Shown: in pieces, positions 55,778-64,000 of the stretch
Position numbering within the stretch: the stretch's first letter is position 1
How the letters are laid out: every line of letters begins with the position of its first letter
Assembly (NCBI GenBank): GCA_945888525.1
Contig: CAMDAF010000007.1
Coordinates: 21,294 to 85,293, forward strand
Reading direction: 5' to 3'
Length of the DNA stretch: 64,000 nt
Source: Chitinophaga pinensis
GTDB taxonomy: Bacteria; Bacteroidota; Bacteroidia; NS11-12g; UBA955
Notes under the pieces: generated by a model
The model's database searches: none
Seen by the model: the letters and a program-made list of their open reading frames with translations, nothing else
Told to the model about the DNA's origin: nothing
Program-made: the position numbers and the translations under genes

Positions 55778-56754
55778 GGCTCAAGCGGCTTGTTGTTTGA
55801 AAACATCAAATAATCCAATTTAGTGCTAGCAAATCCATTGTTAGGATTTGCTAAATGCAGCATAGAAATCTTACTTAATTTATTTGGATTGTGCAAACCA
55901 TTTCCTTTAGGTGTTGAAGGCGAGCCATTAACCAAAGTAAAGATGTCAGAATATTTTATTGAAATCAACTTCCAACCTTCCCAATCTACAGTCACTTGGT
56001 AATCGTATTCATCTTCGTTGCTTGCCGAAAATGTTCCATCACTATTTTCATCCTCTTTAAATTGAAACAACACAATAGAAGGATTAGCGCTTGTGGTTCC
56101 GTATACCAAACAATTAAAATAGACAGCATCTGGATTGGTATTTAGTGAGAATGGTACTGGAAAATCTATTAAACCAATCAAATAGTCCCAGTTTACAGTA
56201 CCAGCCATATTTAAATAACTGCCGCCTTCTGGAGCTAGGTTATCTGTTTTTACTTTGCAATCCATGCTGGCACCTGATTGAAAATATTTGGTCCAAGATG
56301 TTTTAAGACCCGTTTCAAAATCCGCTACAATAAAACCATCATTAACCTTCGGGTTCTTTACGAAAACATTTGCAGTAAATGAATCGGCAACATCATCAAT
56401 TTTCAATGTAGCTATGCATTTTTCGGTTCTAAACATTGGCAAAGTGGTGGTTGATCCATTCCAAAGTGCATTGTTTATTGCAATAATTCTGCTTTGTCCA
56501 TTTAATACCTTTTTAGCTTTCGACGTTTGACCTTCTATGGTAATTTTCCAAGTCACAATCTTATTAAAAGACGCTGAAAAGAAAACGGTTTCAGAAGTTT
56601 TAAAATCGACAGAATCTTTGCTGGCTTTGAACACGTCCAACAACTTAAAATTGCTGTATATCTCAGCAATGCTAGGTCCATCTGTTTTTGTATCCTTTCG
56701 GCAAGCCACTAGGCTTAAAACCAGAAAAGAAAGTACTATTATTTTTTGCTTCAT
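55774..56754 (-). CDS. Surface lipoprotein, Ig-like plus glycan-binding-like domain
   Basis: A 326-residue lipoprotein with lipobox LVAC near residue 17. The first half is a PKD/Ig-like module (VTWKITIEGQTSKAKKVL). The second half, from about residue 140, is a jelly-roll with VADFETGLKTSW, VDWEGWKLISIKYSD and KLDYLMFSN, as in CBM-like domains of surface glycan-binding proteins. It occupies the place that SusE/F-like proteins have in polysaccharide loci. The family is not certain. The upstream barrel gene ends one base before its start. Confidence 0.7.
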   Translation of the reverse strand: MKQKIIVLSFLVLSLVACRKDTKTDGPSIAEIYSNFKLLDVFKASKDSVDFKTSETVFFSASFNKIVTWKITIEGQTSKAKKVLNGQSRIIAINNALWNGSTTTLPMFRTEKCIATLKIDDVADSFTANVFVKNPKVNDGFIVADFETGLKTSWTKYFQSGASMDCKVKTDNLAPEGGSYLNMAGTVNWDYLIGLIDFPVPFSLNTNPDAVYFNCLVYGTTSANPSIVLFQFKEDENSDGTFSASNEDEYDYQVTVDWEGWKLISIKYSDIFTLVNGSPSTPKGNGLHNPNKLSKISMLHLANPNNGFASTKLDYLMFSNNKPLEP

Positions 56755-56755
56755 A

Positions 56756-58495
56756 TTATAGAGTAATGCTGTAAATAATTCCTAATTGATTCATGTTAAA
56801 ATCGGCATTTGCCTTAAGTTGATCTTTATAAGTACTTTGCTGATAAAGTATAGCCAAATATACTTTCGGACTAAAGTTATAACGCAATCCTAAGGCTGTT
56901 ATTTGTTGACTCAAATTTAAGTTGTTTTGATTAAAATAAATAACCTCCGAATAGGTATTTCTATCGGCAATAAAATCAACCCCTTTATTGGTTTGACTTA
57001 CAAAACCGCCTAAGAATTCAAATCCATCGCTAAATTCCCATTTAAGTCCCAAACTGGTTTGATTCATTTTTAAATCAACGTTCTCAATAGTTTGGGTGCT
57101 GCTTCTATTAGTGCTTTGCATTTTATTCGAAACTTGAATACTCAAGTGTCTTTTTAGTCCGACGATTTCATGTATAGGCAAGTACGCATATACTTTTGTT
57201 TGAGAAAACGCTCTTAATGCACTCGACCCTTGCCCTCTTATTTCACTTAAACTTTGGTATTCGGCGTTGATTTCAATTTTTTGTTTTGTCTTGTATTGAA
57301 CACGCGCATAAGCACCTTGTCTGTTAAATGTAGCCATACCGTATGGAGAAATGGTATTGTACACTTGACTCTGCGTCATTAGTGAATTGCTAATGGTTCT
57401 GTTGTAAATGTTTTCATTCCCAATTAAGTCAATTAATGCTATTGGTCTTTGAATCTGAGCATTGGTGTAACGGTTATAAAAAACTGTTTGTGCATTGTAA
57501 TTGACATCTTTGCTTTGTGAGCCTATGCTTCTGAAGTCAGGCCCCACACTTAAAAAGCCAAGTGTGGCATTAAAATTAGAAACTTTCATTTGTGCATAAA
57601 AATGCATGAAATAGTCATTTAATTTTGGTGCTAAAGTATCTGCTGAATATTGGTAATTGCTTTGTCCAAGTTCACCGGCAAGCACTAAATTTTCTTTGCC
57701 TATTTTTTGATTGTAATTAAAATCAACTGTATTGACAGAATTCTTAAATAGATTGTCATTTTTTACCGTTCCTTTTACATCAAATACGGTGTTGTTATTA
57801 TAAGCTAAATAAAAGTTTTTGCTTTGAACAATTTGCAAGGTTAAGGCCCTCATCAATCGGTCGTTGACATTTGAAAAATCGGTTGCATTCAAACGGGTAA
57901 TAAATGCGTTGACGTTTACCTCTTTAATAAATTTAGAAAATGTAAAACCAAAATCTACACTCGCACCTTGCATCCTCCAACTGTTATTTCCCATATAAAA
58001 GCGGTCGTAGGAAACAATATTTTTTTGCAAATTAAAGATTGTTGGAAGAGAGTCCACTTGGTCAGAATGGTGGTTGTATAAAGTGAATTGTGTTTGTTTT
58101 AAATTAAGGTCGCCCAATTGGTAGCGGAGTGCATTGGCAAGAACACCCTTAATCCATAATTGTCTAACATCGAAACTTACACCTGAACCCCAAAAGCCTC
58201 CGTATTCATTTCTTATACGGAACATCCCCATAATTTCAGTGTTCTTGTTTGGCTTAATGTTAACACCAAGATCCAATAAGGCATAGCCCCCATTTTTTCG
58301 TTTAACCGTGCTGGTGTCGGCAATTGTATCATTCACTATTAAAGAATTGCTGTTCATCAAAGAACGTGCCCCCCCAACAAAACTAACTTTGCGATCCTTT
58401 TGTGCATTTACATTAAATACCGTCAATCCTATGGCAATTAGAATACCTAGTTTTAAACCAGATTTTTTATATTTTCTATTTAAGTTCACTTTCAA
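56756..58495 (-). CDS. Outer-membrane beta-barrel protein, copy 1 of the glucan locus
   Basis: A 579-residue protein with an N-terminal signal (GILIAIGLTVFNVNAQ). The mature sequence has alternating amphipathic strands with aromatic belts, ending in an aromatic/hydrophobic strand (MNQLGIIYSITL), as expected for an outer-membrane barrel. There is no TonB box, plug domain or SusC similarity. The start is uncertain: TTG 58495 overlaps a near-consensus -7 box, and GTG 58489 is possible. It probably serves as a porin or glycan channel for the locus. Confidence 0.72.
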   Translation of the reverse strand: MKVNLNRKYKKSGLKLGILIAIGLTVFNVNAQKDRKVSFVGGARSLMNSNSLIVNDTIADTSTVKRKNGGYALLDLGVNIKPNKNTEIMGMFRIRNEYGGFWGSGVSFDVRQLWIKGVLANALRYQLGDLNLKQTQFTLYNHHSDQVDSLPTIFNLQKNIVSYDRFYMGNNSWRMQGASVDFGFTFSKFIKEVNVNAFITRLNATDFSNVNDRLMRALTLQIVQSKNFYLAYNNNTVFDVKGTVKNDNLFKNSVNTVDFNYNQKIGKENLVLAGELGQSNYQYSADTLAPKLNDYFMHFYAQMKVSNFNATLGFLSVGPDFRSIGSQSKDVNYNAQTVFYNRYTNAQIQRPIALIDLIGNENIYNRTISNSLMTQSQVYNTISPYGMATFNRQGAYARVQYKTKQKIEINAEYQSLSEIRGQGSSALRAFSQTKVYAYLPIHEIVGLKRHLSIQVSNKMQSTNRSSTQTIENVDLKMNQTSLGLKWEFSDGFEFLGGFVSQTNKGVDFIADRNTYSEVIYFNQNNLNLSQQITALGLRYNFSPKVYLAILYQQSTYKDQLKANADFNMNQLGIIYSITL

Positions 58496-58546
58496 ATTTT
58501 ATTTATATTGACAACGTCTATATGTTTTTTCATTTTCATAAACCTC

Positions 58547-60445
58547 CTAAAAGAAAGCTTTTAATTCTATTGTAGTTTCAAATCCTTTATACCTATCCAA
58601 AGCAAAGCTCATATCTTTATATTCCATATAACGCTCTCTAACATATAGACCAACACCTTTGCTTAACTGTATATCAAATCCAGTGGCAAGACTGATCCCC
58701 TTTTGATTTTTAGGTCTGCGCGTATCTGCATTTACCTCCGTTTGATAATTGCCAAGAATGCGTTCAAAACCGACATAATTGGTCCAAACCAAGCTATGGC
58801 TAATTTTTAGATATGATTCTACCTGATGAAAATATGCCCGCATAAGCGCTTTTTCACCAAAAACCACAAATGGGCTTGCGAAATTTTGAACAGAATTTAA
58901 AGACCCTAGATAAAACAGGTACAGTTCTCTGTTTAAAAATTTGGTTTTGTATTTGGAATTTAGTTCAATTGTGTTAAAATACTTTTTATACAATGGCTTG
59001 CCATCTGCGCCTAATTCTGTGACATACATGGTTTCAAAAACCGAACGGTAAATTTTATTTAAGTTCTTGTATGGCCCAACGCCGCTTGGAAAATCCCATC
59101 TCCAAAAACGGGATAACGCTAAATTATTAAATGCATGCGTATAAGTAATTTTGGGTGACAGTTTTTCCAATTCCATAGCGTTTGCATAACCTATAGAGTT
59201 CTTCAAACGTCCAATGTCTAATTGGGCATTTAATTCAATGCCTTGTCTGTTATTTGAAAGCTGTCCAATTGGCAATACAGCACTAGAAACTGGAATCAAT
59301 ACAGGTTGCGTTTGATTCGAGTTGGTTTGAACCGTTTGTTGAATGGATGAATTTATAAAAACAGAACTGTTGTTAAAGACATTTGGACTTATTCTATATA
59401 AATGCAATTCTGTTGCAATCTTTTTCAAAATATCTCCTGATACTTTTACCGAAATTGCCTCACCCCATTTCGAAACATTGGTGCCCGCATATTTTCTGCC
59501 TATGCCGATTTCAGAGTAAAATTTAATACGTGTAAACTGATGTTTTATTTCACCGGTAACCATATTAAATCCCGCTCTTTGTTTCCCTAAAGAATCTATG
59601 TAGCTATCATTATTAAATGTATTAATTGAAAATAAGCCTTTAGAACCTGAATACGATTTGCTTAATCGCCCACCAACTGAAGTATTAGGGATAGATGACA
59701 AACCACCATCAAATTGGGTTTTACCCACCATGGCACTAAAAGAAATATTATGTGGCAACTGAGCGCCTTCAACAATTAATCCGTGGAATGCTTGGTTACC
59801 CCATCTTTGGTCTTGGTTAATGGCCCCTGATCCGTAAAAATCAGAATACCTTGAATCAACTTTAGATGTGTTAGGGTCCCATGGATTGCGTTCAAATAAG
59901 CTGTAACGGTTATACCCTTTGTTTGCTTGAAAAGTAAAAGGTGATAAAGTATACCAATTGATACCTCCAGTCCGAACGGTAAAATTTCCTAAGCCTGTTG
60001 AAAACATGCCATACAAACTAACCCCTAAATTAAGCCCCTTTACATTTTCTTTTTCACCAACACCTGTCATTGGCGTCCAAAGAAACAAGTCGGTTCCAAA
60101 CATGACCTTACTGCTTGCATAACCTTTAAGGTTTAGCATCAGTTGTGGAATTTGGCTATCATCGCCAACGAAAATATTATTTCTGTTGGCATCCAAATGG
60201 CTATAGGTTTCGCTTAAATGCCTGTAATTTGTAATAAAACGGTAATATCCGCTTATTTCTAAATTTTCTAAAACATCTAAAGGCTTGTTGAAATTAAAAT
60301 TCACATCGCTGCGGTAAATTCTAGTGATGGAATCCTTTACAAGCAAGAGCGGTTTGATGTTACTTTGAGCATTTGCAGCATTGAGCAAACTCAAAAAAGC
60401 TAAAACCAATGTCCGGGTAAATATTTGATTGGTCTTTACTTTCAT
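58547..60445 (-). CDS. Outer-membrane beta-barrel protein, copy 2 of the glucan locus
   Basis: A 632-residue protein with a signal peptide (residues 1-26). Long amphipathic strands, many Tyr/Phe/Trp and a terminal strand ending FETTIELKAFF point to an outer-membrane barrel. It is not SusC/TonB-type. The overall architecture resembles the next gene, so the two may be distant paralogues. Its ATG overlaps the stop of the GH gene by 4 bases, tying it to that enzyme. Confidence 0.72.
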   Translation of the reverse strand: MKVKTNQIFTRTLVLAFLSLLNAANAQSNIKPLLLVKDSITRIYRSDVNFNFNKPLDVLENLEISGYYRFITNYRHLSETYSHLDANRNNIFVGDDSQIPQLMLNLKGYASSKVMFGTDLFLWTPMTGVGEKENVKGLNLGVSLYGMFSTGLGNFTVRTGGINWYTLSPFTFQANKGYNRYSLFERNPWDPNTSKVDSRYSDFYGSGAINQDQRWGNQAFHGLIVEGAQLPHNISFSAMVGKTQFDGGLSSIPNTSVGGRLSKSYSGSKGLFSINTFNNDSYIDSLGKQRAGFNMVTGEIKHQFTRIKFYSEIGIGRKYAGTNVSKWGEAISVKVSGDILKKIATELHLYRISPNVFNNSSVFINSSIQQTVQTNSNQTQPVLIPVSSAVLPIGQLSNNRQGIELNAQLDIGRLKNSIGYANAMELEKLSPKITYTHAFNNLALSRFWRWDFPSGVGPYKNLNKIYRSVFETMYVTELGADGKPLYKKYFNTIELNSKYKTKFLNRELYLFYLGSLNSVQNFASPFVVFGEKALMRAYFHQVESYLKISHSLVWTNYVGFERILGNYQTEVNADTRRPKNQKGISLATGFDIQLSKGVGLYVRERYMEYKDMSFALDRYKGFETTIELKAFF

Positions 60446-61812
60446 TTTTCAAATTCTTTCATATCTGTATACTTCACCTGAATAAAACGCGATTGTTTTT
60501 CTCCAGCCTCACGCGCAATGACTTTAAATGGAATGTTTGCATAAGCCACTTTTCCATTTTGAATAACTGTGACAAAGATTCGATAAGATCCAGCTTGCAA
60601 AGGTGCCCTAAAAAGCATTTCTGACTTATTAGACCCCTTAAGTATCAAGCCGGTTAATTCCGTTGCTTCAGCCTCGACATCTCCGCCAGATTTTTTATCG
60701 GTGCTTTCTTCAAAAATGCGCCAAACAAAATCAACACCCGCGTGTTTAGGTTTTCCATGATCATTGCTCAATGAATCGCTTAATAAAATTTTTATCGATG
60801 CTGGGTATTTCTCACCGGCCTTTATATTAATGCTTGAAAAAGCATCTTTGCCATCAACTTGCATAGCCATAACTGATGGTGCAGGATTCTTAGGCATATT
60901 TCCTGTAAAGACAAATTCTAGTGCATCGATTGGTTCAGTTGGTAAATTGTCTTTTGAAAACAAGCCATACCAAGTTTCAGTGTACTCTTGTTTTGCACCC
61001 CATAAAAACGCATAGGATCCTAAGCAATAATTTTTATTTGGGGCAATATATTCTTTATACCTGTTAAGGTATGATGCTGTCTTTTCTGTACTGGTTTGTT
61101 CTATTGAAACGCCCCATTTTGTTTGTGGTGATTCCCAATGACCATTAGGCCCCCATTCGGTAATCATGTATGGTCCGCTCCAACCATATCTTGCGATATT
61201 TTGAGGTACTCCAGCAATATTTCCATAGGTATTTATAGAATATATATCTATATCTGGGCACCTCGATTTAATGTATTGAACTTCTAAAGAATCCAATCCG
61301 GCCGTTACAGTACTGGTTGGATGATTAGGGTCTATCTGGTGAATATACTGAGCGATATCTTGCACAGCATACCAGCAATTTGGATTTGTATAATCTAAGT
61401 CAAGTTCATTCCCAACGCCCCACATTAAGAGTGCAGGATGGTCTTTGAATTGTTTGATTACATTTTTAAAATACTCAAGTTGAGATTTGACTTTTTCTTT
61501 GTTGTCATAGTCAAAACCATGTCTTTCATGCTGCAGCCAAAGGCCCAACATAACCGTTAAGCCCCTTTTTTGAGCTTCATCTAAAACTTTTTGTGCATTT
61601 TCAACACCCCATGTTCTAAATGAATTTGCACCAATAGAAATCATTTTATCAAAATTAACTTCCCCACCCACACCTTTTACATAATATGGGCTGCCATTTC
61701 GCAATAAAACAAAACCAGAGTCAGAAGCCTGCACCTTGGTTTGAGCAGAAATACTGAACCCAATAAAAAGTACTGCTAAAGATAATAAACCTAATTTTAA
61801 AGCGTGTTTCAT
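60442..61812 (-). CDS. Exported clan GH-A glycoside hydrolase
   Basis: A 456-residue exported enzyme with a signal peptide (MKHALKLGLLSLAVLFIGFSISAQ). A TIM barrel follows with RTWGVENAQKVL, the acid/base Glu in WGVGNELDL and the nucleophile Glu in MITEWGPNG, both in strand positions typical of clan GH-A (GH2/GH5-like). A beta-sandwich domain lies at the C-terminus (residues about 320-440). The exact GH family is not clear; neighbours suggest a beta-glucan or beta-mannan-type substrate. ATG 61812 is used instead of TTG 61833 because the signal peptide begins there. Confidence 0.85.
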   Translation of the reverse strand: MKHALKLGLLSLAVLFIGFSISAQTKVQASDSGFVLLRNGSPYYVKGVGGEVNFDKMISIGANSFRTWGVENAQKVLDEAQKRGLTVMLGLWLQHERHGFDYDNKEKVKSQLEYFKNVIKQFKDHPALLMWGVGNELDLDYTNPNCWYAVQDIAQYIHQIDPNHPTSTVTAGLDSLEVQYIKSRCPDIDIYSINTYGNIAGVPQNIARYGWSGPYMITEWGPNGHWESPQTKWGVSIEQTSTEKTASYLNRYKEYIAPNKNYCLGSYAFLWGAKQEYTETWYGLFSKDNLPTEPIDALEFVFTGNMPKNPAPSVMAMQVDGKDAFSSINIKAGEKYPASIKILLSDSLSNDHGKPKHAGVDFVWRIFEESTDKKSGGDVEAEATELTGLILKGSNKSEMLFRAPLQAGSYRIFVTVIQNGKVAYANIPFKVIAREAGEKQSRFIQVKYTDMKEFEK

Positions 61813-61887
61813 TATAGATCTTGTTTTAGTCAATGATTGGGAATTGATGATTTGATTTCAAAAATCATATTTCCCAAAGAAATTACA

Positions 61888-61922
61888 AAGTAAAAGCACT
61901 TTTAAAAAAAGTGCTTTTACTT
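61888..61922. terminator. Perfect 16-base hairpin inside the glucan locus
   Basis: The arms 61888-61903 and 61907-61922 are exact reverse complements around a 3-base loop. On the reverse strand only a weak U-rich tail follows, so it may attenuate transcription or protect the 3' end of the upstream CBM gene rather than fully terminate. Confidence 0.7.
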
Positions 61923-61944
61923 AAATATGATATATTAATCGTGA

Positions 61945-63279
61945 TTATTCTACGATCAATTTTGCAGTTGAAACAACACCTTCAATTGAAACTTGAACAA
62001 CATAAACACCTTTGGCAAGGTTGCTGTTGTTAAAATTAAAAGAATTGTTATTTACCTCAGAGCTTAAAACCACTTGACCAACTGAATTCATTATAACAAC
62101 GTTTTCAATGTTTTTTACTGATTCAATTGTGAATGAACCTGCACTTGGGTTAGGGTACATTTTAACTGAAGCATTACTGAAGCTAGTAACACTTGCAGCT
62201 GCTTTAGAGAAGTAAACATTGTCAATGTATGCAACACTTGTTCCAGTTGGTACACCAACAAAAATCATCTGAGCAATATTTGATGTGGTGGTTAAACCAG
62301 TAAAATCAGACATTTTAATGCTTAAAGTATTCCAAGATTCTTTGGTTGGAGTGAAAGACAATTCATGCTCTTTGTCGTCTCCGCCACCATAAGCAGCATT
62401 AGGACCGAAGTCAACCAATTTAACTTTGAAAGCAGTTGCATTTGGAGTCCATACGTCAATATTAAAGCGATCCATAGTTGATGCATTGATCATGTTTGGA
62501 CCAACTGTTTCTACACCAACAAAATCCAAAGAAGAATATTTTTTAACATCATTTCCTGCAACTTGCATGTCAGTTAATGTAGCAGCTGACCAACCTGTTC
62601 TCCAAGTGTCAACAGTAACATTGGTATAAGCATTGCTAAACAAAGAAATTACGTTTGCAGCCAATCTGGTAGGGGTTGGAGCAGCGGTAGTGGGCTCAGC
62701 CAAAGTTGTTCCTCCTGAAGAGAAAGTAATGTTGTCAAAATAACAAACGTTGTCTGTAGTTCTGGCTTGAAAATCAGGGAAAACAATGATCTGATCATTT
62801 GTTTCATTGATTTTACCAGAGAAGTCAAAAGTTAATTCTTCCCATTCGTTGGTTTTAGTGTTTGCAACTTTGATTTCACCTGTTGAACCGTTTGTAGATG
62901 TGGCAAATTTAATCGCAACATCACTGATAACAGATTTGTAAACCATAATTTTAACTTTAGAATTGCTTGCAGTTAAAGTGAAGGTTCCAATGTCAGCGCC
63001 GTGTTTAGTCTCGCAACCAGCCCAAGGTTGACCGCCAGTTAAAGCAGTAAACTTAGCCACAGTAGAAGAACTGTTGATACCAGTTGTGCTTGGGTTAGCA
63101 ACGAATTGTAAGGCAGCATTGCCTACGTTTTCAAAACAAGCCCAAGTCCAATTAGCACCTTTGCCAGCACTTTCAAAATCAACTGGCGCATTTTGGCCAA
63201 ATACAAAAGACGATGACAACATCAAAGTTGAGCATGCCACCCCTTTTAGAAAACTAAAAATAGTATATTTTTTATTCAT
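61945..63279 (-). CDS. T9SS type A protein with tandem carbohydrate-binding-like domains
   Basis: A 444-residue exported protein with a signal peptide (residues 1-28). Two jelly-roll domains (about 30-190 and 205-355) each end in a typical CBM-like closing strand (CYFDNITFS and AYIDNVYFS). A type A T9SS sorting domain ends the protein (VKMYPNPSAGSFTIES to STAKLIVE). There is no catalytic module. It is probably a surface glucan-binding protein or an extracellular scaffold. It is first on the reverse strand, with its own -7 box, and is separated from the GH-A gene by a strong hairpin. Confidence 0.85.
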   Translation of the reverse strand: MNKKYTIFSFLKGVACSTLMLSSSFVFGQNAPVDFESAGKGANWTWACFENVGNAALQFVANPSTTGINSSSTVAKFTALTGGQPWAGCETKHGADIGTFTLTASNSKVKIMVYKSVISDVAIKFATSTNGSTGEIKVANTKTNEWEELTFDFSGKINETNDQIIVFPDFQARTTDNVCYFDNITFSSGGTTLAEPTTAAPTPTRLAANVISLFSNAYTNVTVDTWRTGWSAATLTDMQVAGNDVKKYSSLDFVGVETVGPNMINASTMDRFNIDVWTPNATAFKVKLVDFGPNAAYGGGDDKEHELSFTPTKESWNTLSIKMSDFTGLTTTSNIAQMIFVGVPTGTSVAYIDNVYFSKAAASVTSFSNASVKMYPNPSAGSFTIESVKNIENVVIMNSVGQVVLSSEVNNNSFNFNNSNLAKGVYVVQVSIEGVVSTAKLIVE

Positions 63280-63325
63280 GATAAAATTAATTAAGCTACA
63301 ACGATAAAGAAAAAAAGGTAAGCCG

Positions 63326-63333
63326 CAAATTTA
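63326..63333 (-). promoter_or_regulatory. -7 box (TAAATTTG) of the glucan locus
   Basis: A perfect reverse-strand TAnnTTTG, 46 bases before ATG 63279. Confidence 0.55.
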
Positions 63334-63710
63334 ATTTAACTGATCTTCGTGTTGTTTGCAGATTGTGAGAACATTAAGTTTTCAATAAATTATTATCAGT
63401 CAATTAATTAAATAAACAGGCCTTTTAAAAAACAAAAATCGAAAAAATAATTATTGAAATTAATCTGTTAATTATCAATTATATAAATGATAAATCAGGG
63501 TAAAATTTGAAGCCAAACTGATTGTTTAGGAAATGAAATGCAATCGTTAAACAAACGCATTCGGGTACAAACACTCACAAAAGAAATTAAGTAAATCCAA
63601 AAGAAGAAATTTTAATTTATTTACCATTTATTAAACAACAGATAATTTAGATGTTAAAAGAAAAATTCAAATCGAAACGATATAAATGAGCGTAAATTCA
63701 TTTTAAAAAA

Positions 63711-63718
63711 TATATTTG
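63711..63718 (+). promoter_or_regulatory. -7 box (TATATTTG) of the MFS transporter
   Basis: A perfect TAnnTTTG, 25 bases before ATG 63744. Confidence 0.55.
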
Positions 63719-63743
63719 CAGCTAAAAGAATATCAAAATTAAT

Positions 63744-64000
63744 ATGGAAGAATTAAAAAACAAACAAACAAACGACCCAACACCCACCAATTATGGTGCA
63801 CTTAGCACCCTGATTACGGTATTCTTTTTTTGGGGCTTCATCGCAGCAGGAAACAGTGTTTTTATTCCTTTTTGTAAACATTATTTTCATTTAGACCAAT
63901 TTCAAAGCCAACTTATTGACTTTGCTTTTTATTTAGCCTATTATATAGGTGCACTCATATTGTTCGCCTATGGCGCCTTGGGTGGCAAAGACCTAGTGGC
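63744..64000 (+). CDS. MFS sugar transporter (FucP/GluP type), N-terminal part
   Basis: An open frame from ATG 63744 to the window end, 85 complete codons. A hydrophilic start (MEELKNKQTNDPTPTNYGAL) is followed by membrane helices with STLITVFFFWGFIAAG and FIPFCKHYF, the opening of the fucose/glucose-galactose permease group of proton symporters. It is divergent from the glucan locus and would import the released monosaccharides across the inner membrane. The remainder lies outside the window. Confidence 0.85.
   Translation, partial: MEELKNKQTNDPTPTNYGALSTLITVFFFWGFIAAGNSVFIPFCKHYFHLDQFQSQLIDFAFYLAYYIGALILFAYGALGGKDLV

Larger units (their letters stand above)
63280..63743. other. Divergent promoter region, glucan locus and MFS transporter
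   Basis: A 464-base AT-rich gap with -7 boxes for both divergent genes near its ends. A weak inverted pair CGTT-AAACA-AACG (63545-63557) lies in the middle and could be a regulator site, but the match is short. No RNA gene or protein gene was found. Confidence 0.55.

Noticed and set aside
63545..63557. CGTT-AAACA-AACG inverted pair as a LacI-type operator
   Set aside because: Four-base arms with an uneven spacer are expected by chance in a 460-base AT-rich region; no second copy was found in the window.

Overview
The window is AT-rich chromosomal DNA from a member of the Bacteroidota, most likely a free-living aerobic lineage rather than a gut Bacteroides. Four things support this. Promoters carry the Bacteroidota -7 box (TAnnTTTG) instead of -10 TATAAT. 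Three secreted proteins end in type IX secretion (T9SS) sorting domains, two of type A and one of type B. Several phylum-typical families occur (DUF1573, DUF4293, DUF983, DUF420, DUF4377-META). There is also a complete cytochrome c oxidase operon. No insertion sequence, phage gene or CRISPR array was seen. The sequence does not allow a genus call.

Layout. 1-5.7 kb: the N-terminal part of a bestrophin-like channel, an ABC-F ATPase, a glycosyltransferase/polysaccharide deacetylase pair, and an ECF sigma factor translationally coupled to an anti-sigma-like membrane protein. 5.7-9.2 kb: a nucleotide-sugar operon (sugar aminotransferase, UDP-glucose dehydrogenase, UDP-glucuronate decarboxylase). 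9.2-11.4 kb: a sulfur/redox cluster (MBL-fold/rhodanese protein, HMA protein, thioredoxin) behind a perfect CRP-like operator. 11.4-14.9 kb: rsmA-mgtE-capA. 14.9-17.0 kb: four consecutive secreted DUF1573 proteins. 17.1-18.9 kb: an FNR-type flavoprotein and a radical SAM/SPASM protein. 18.8-26.2 kb: a T9SS type B protein, a degenerate 3-hydroxyacyl-CoA dehydrogenase, RidA, a 1355-residue T9SS esterase/beta-helix protein and a secreted nuclease. 26.3-35.4 kb: the oxidase operon, ctaC to DUF983. 35.4-41.4 kb: housekeeping genes (DUF4293, a 50-residue membrane protein, eno, carA, rlmN, era, YkuK). 41.5-45.9 kb: a selenouridine operon (DUF2130, mnmH, DUF4377-META, selD). 45.9-47.0 kb: a repeat-rich gap with tRNA-Arg(CCG). 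47.0-52.1 kb: a pseudo-receiver regulator, a LytTR regulator and a hybrid histidine kinase. 52.1-64 kb: a beta-glucan-type saccharification locus (GH16, GH3, a clan GH-A enzyme, two glycan-binding-like lipoproteins, two non-SusC barrels, a T9SS carbohydrate-binding protein) and a divergent MFS sugar transporter that runs off the end.

Most operons are tight, with many 4-base start/stop overlaps. Several -7 boxes end only 4-9 bases before the start codon, so leaderless mRNAs look common; this also moves several start codons downstream of the longest open frame. The best candidates for unfamiliar biology are the four-gene DUF1573 array beside a radical SAM/SPASM-flavoprotein pair, the regulator whose phosphoacceptor and acidic pocket are replaced by Asn/Gly, the CRP-like operator, the repeat structure beside tRNA-Arg with a free-standing terminator nearby, and the glucan locus that lacks SusC/SusD in view.
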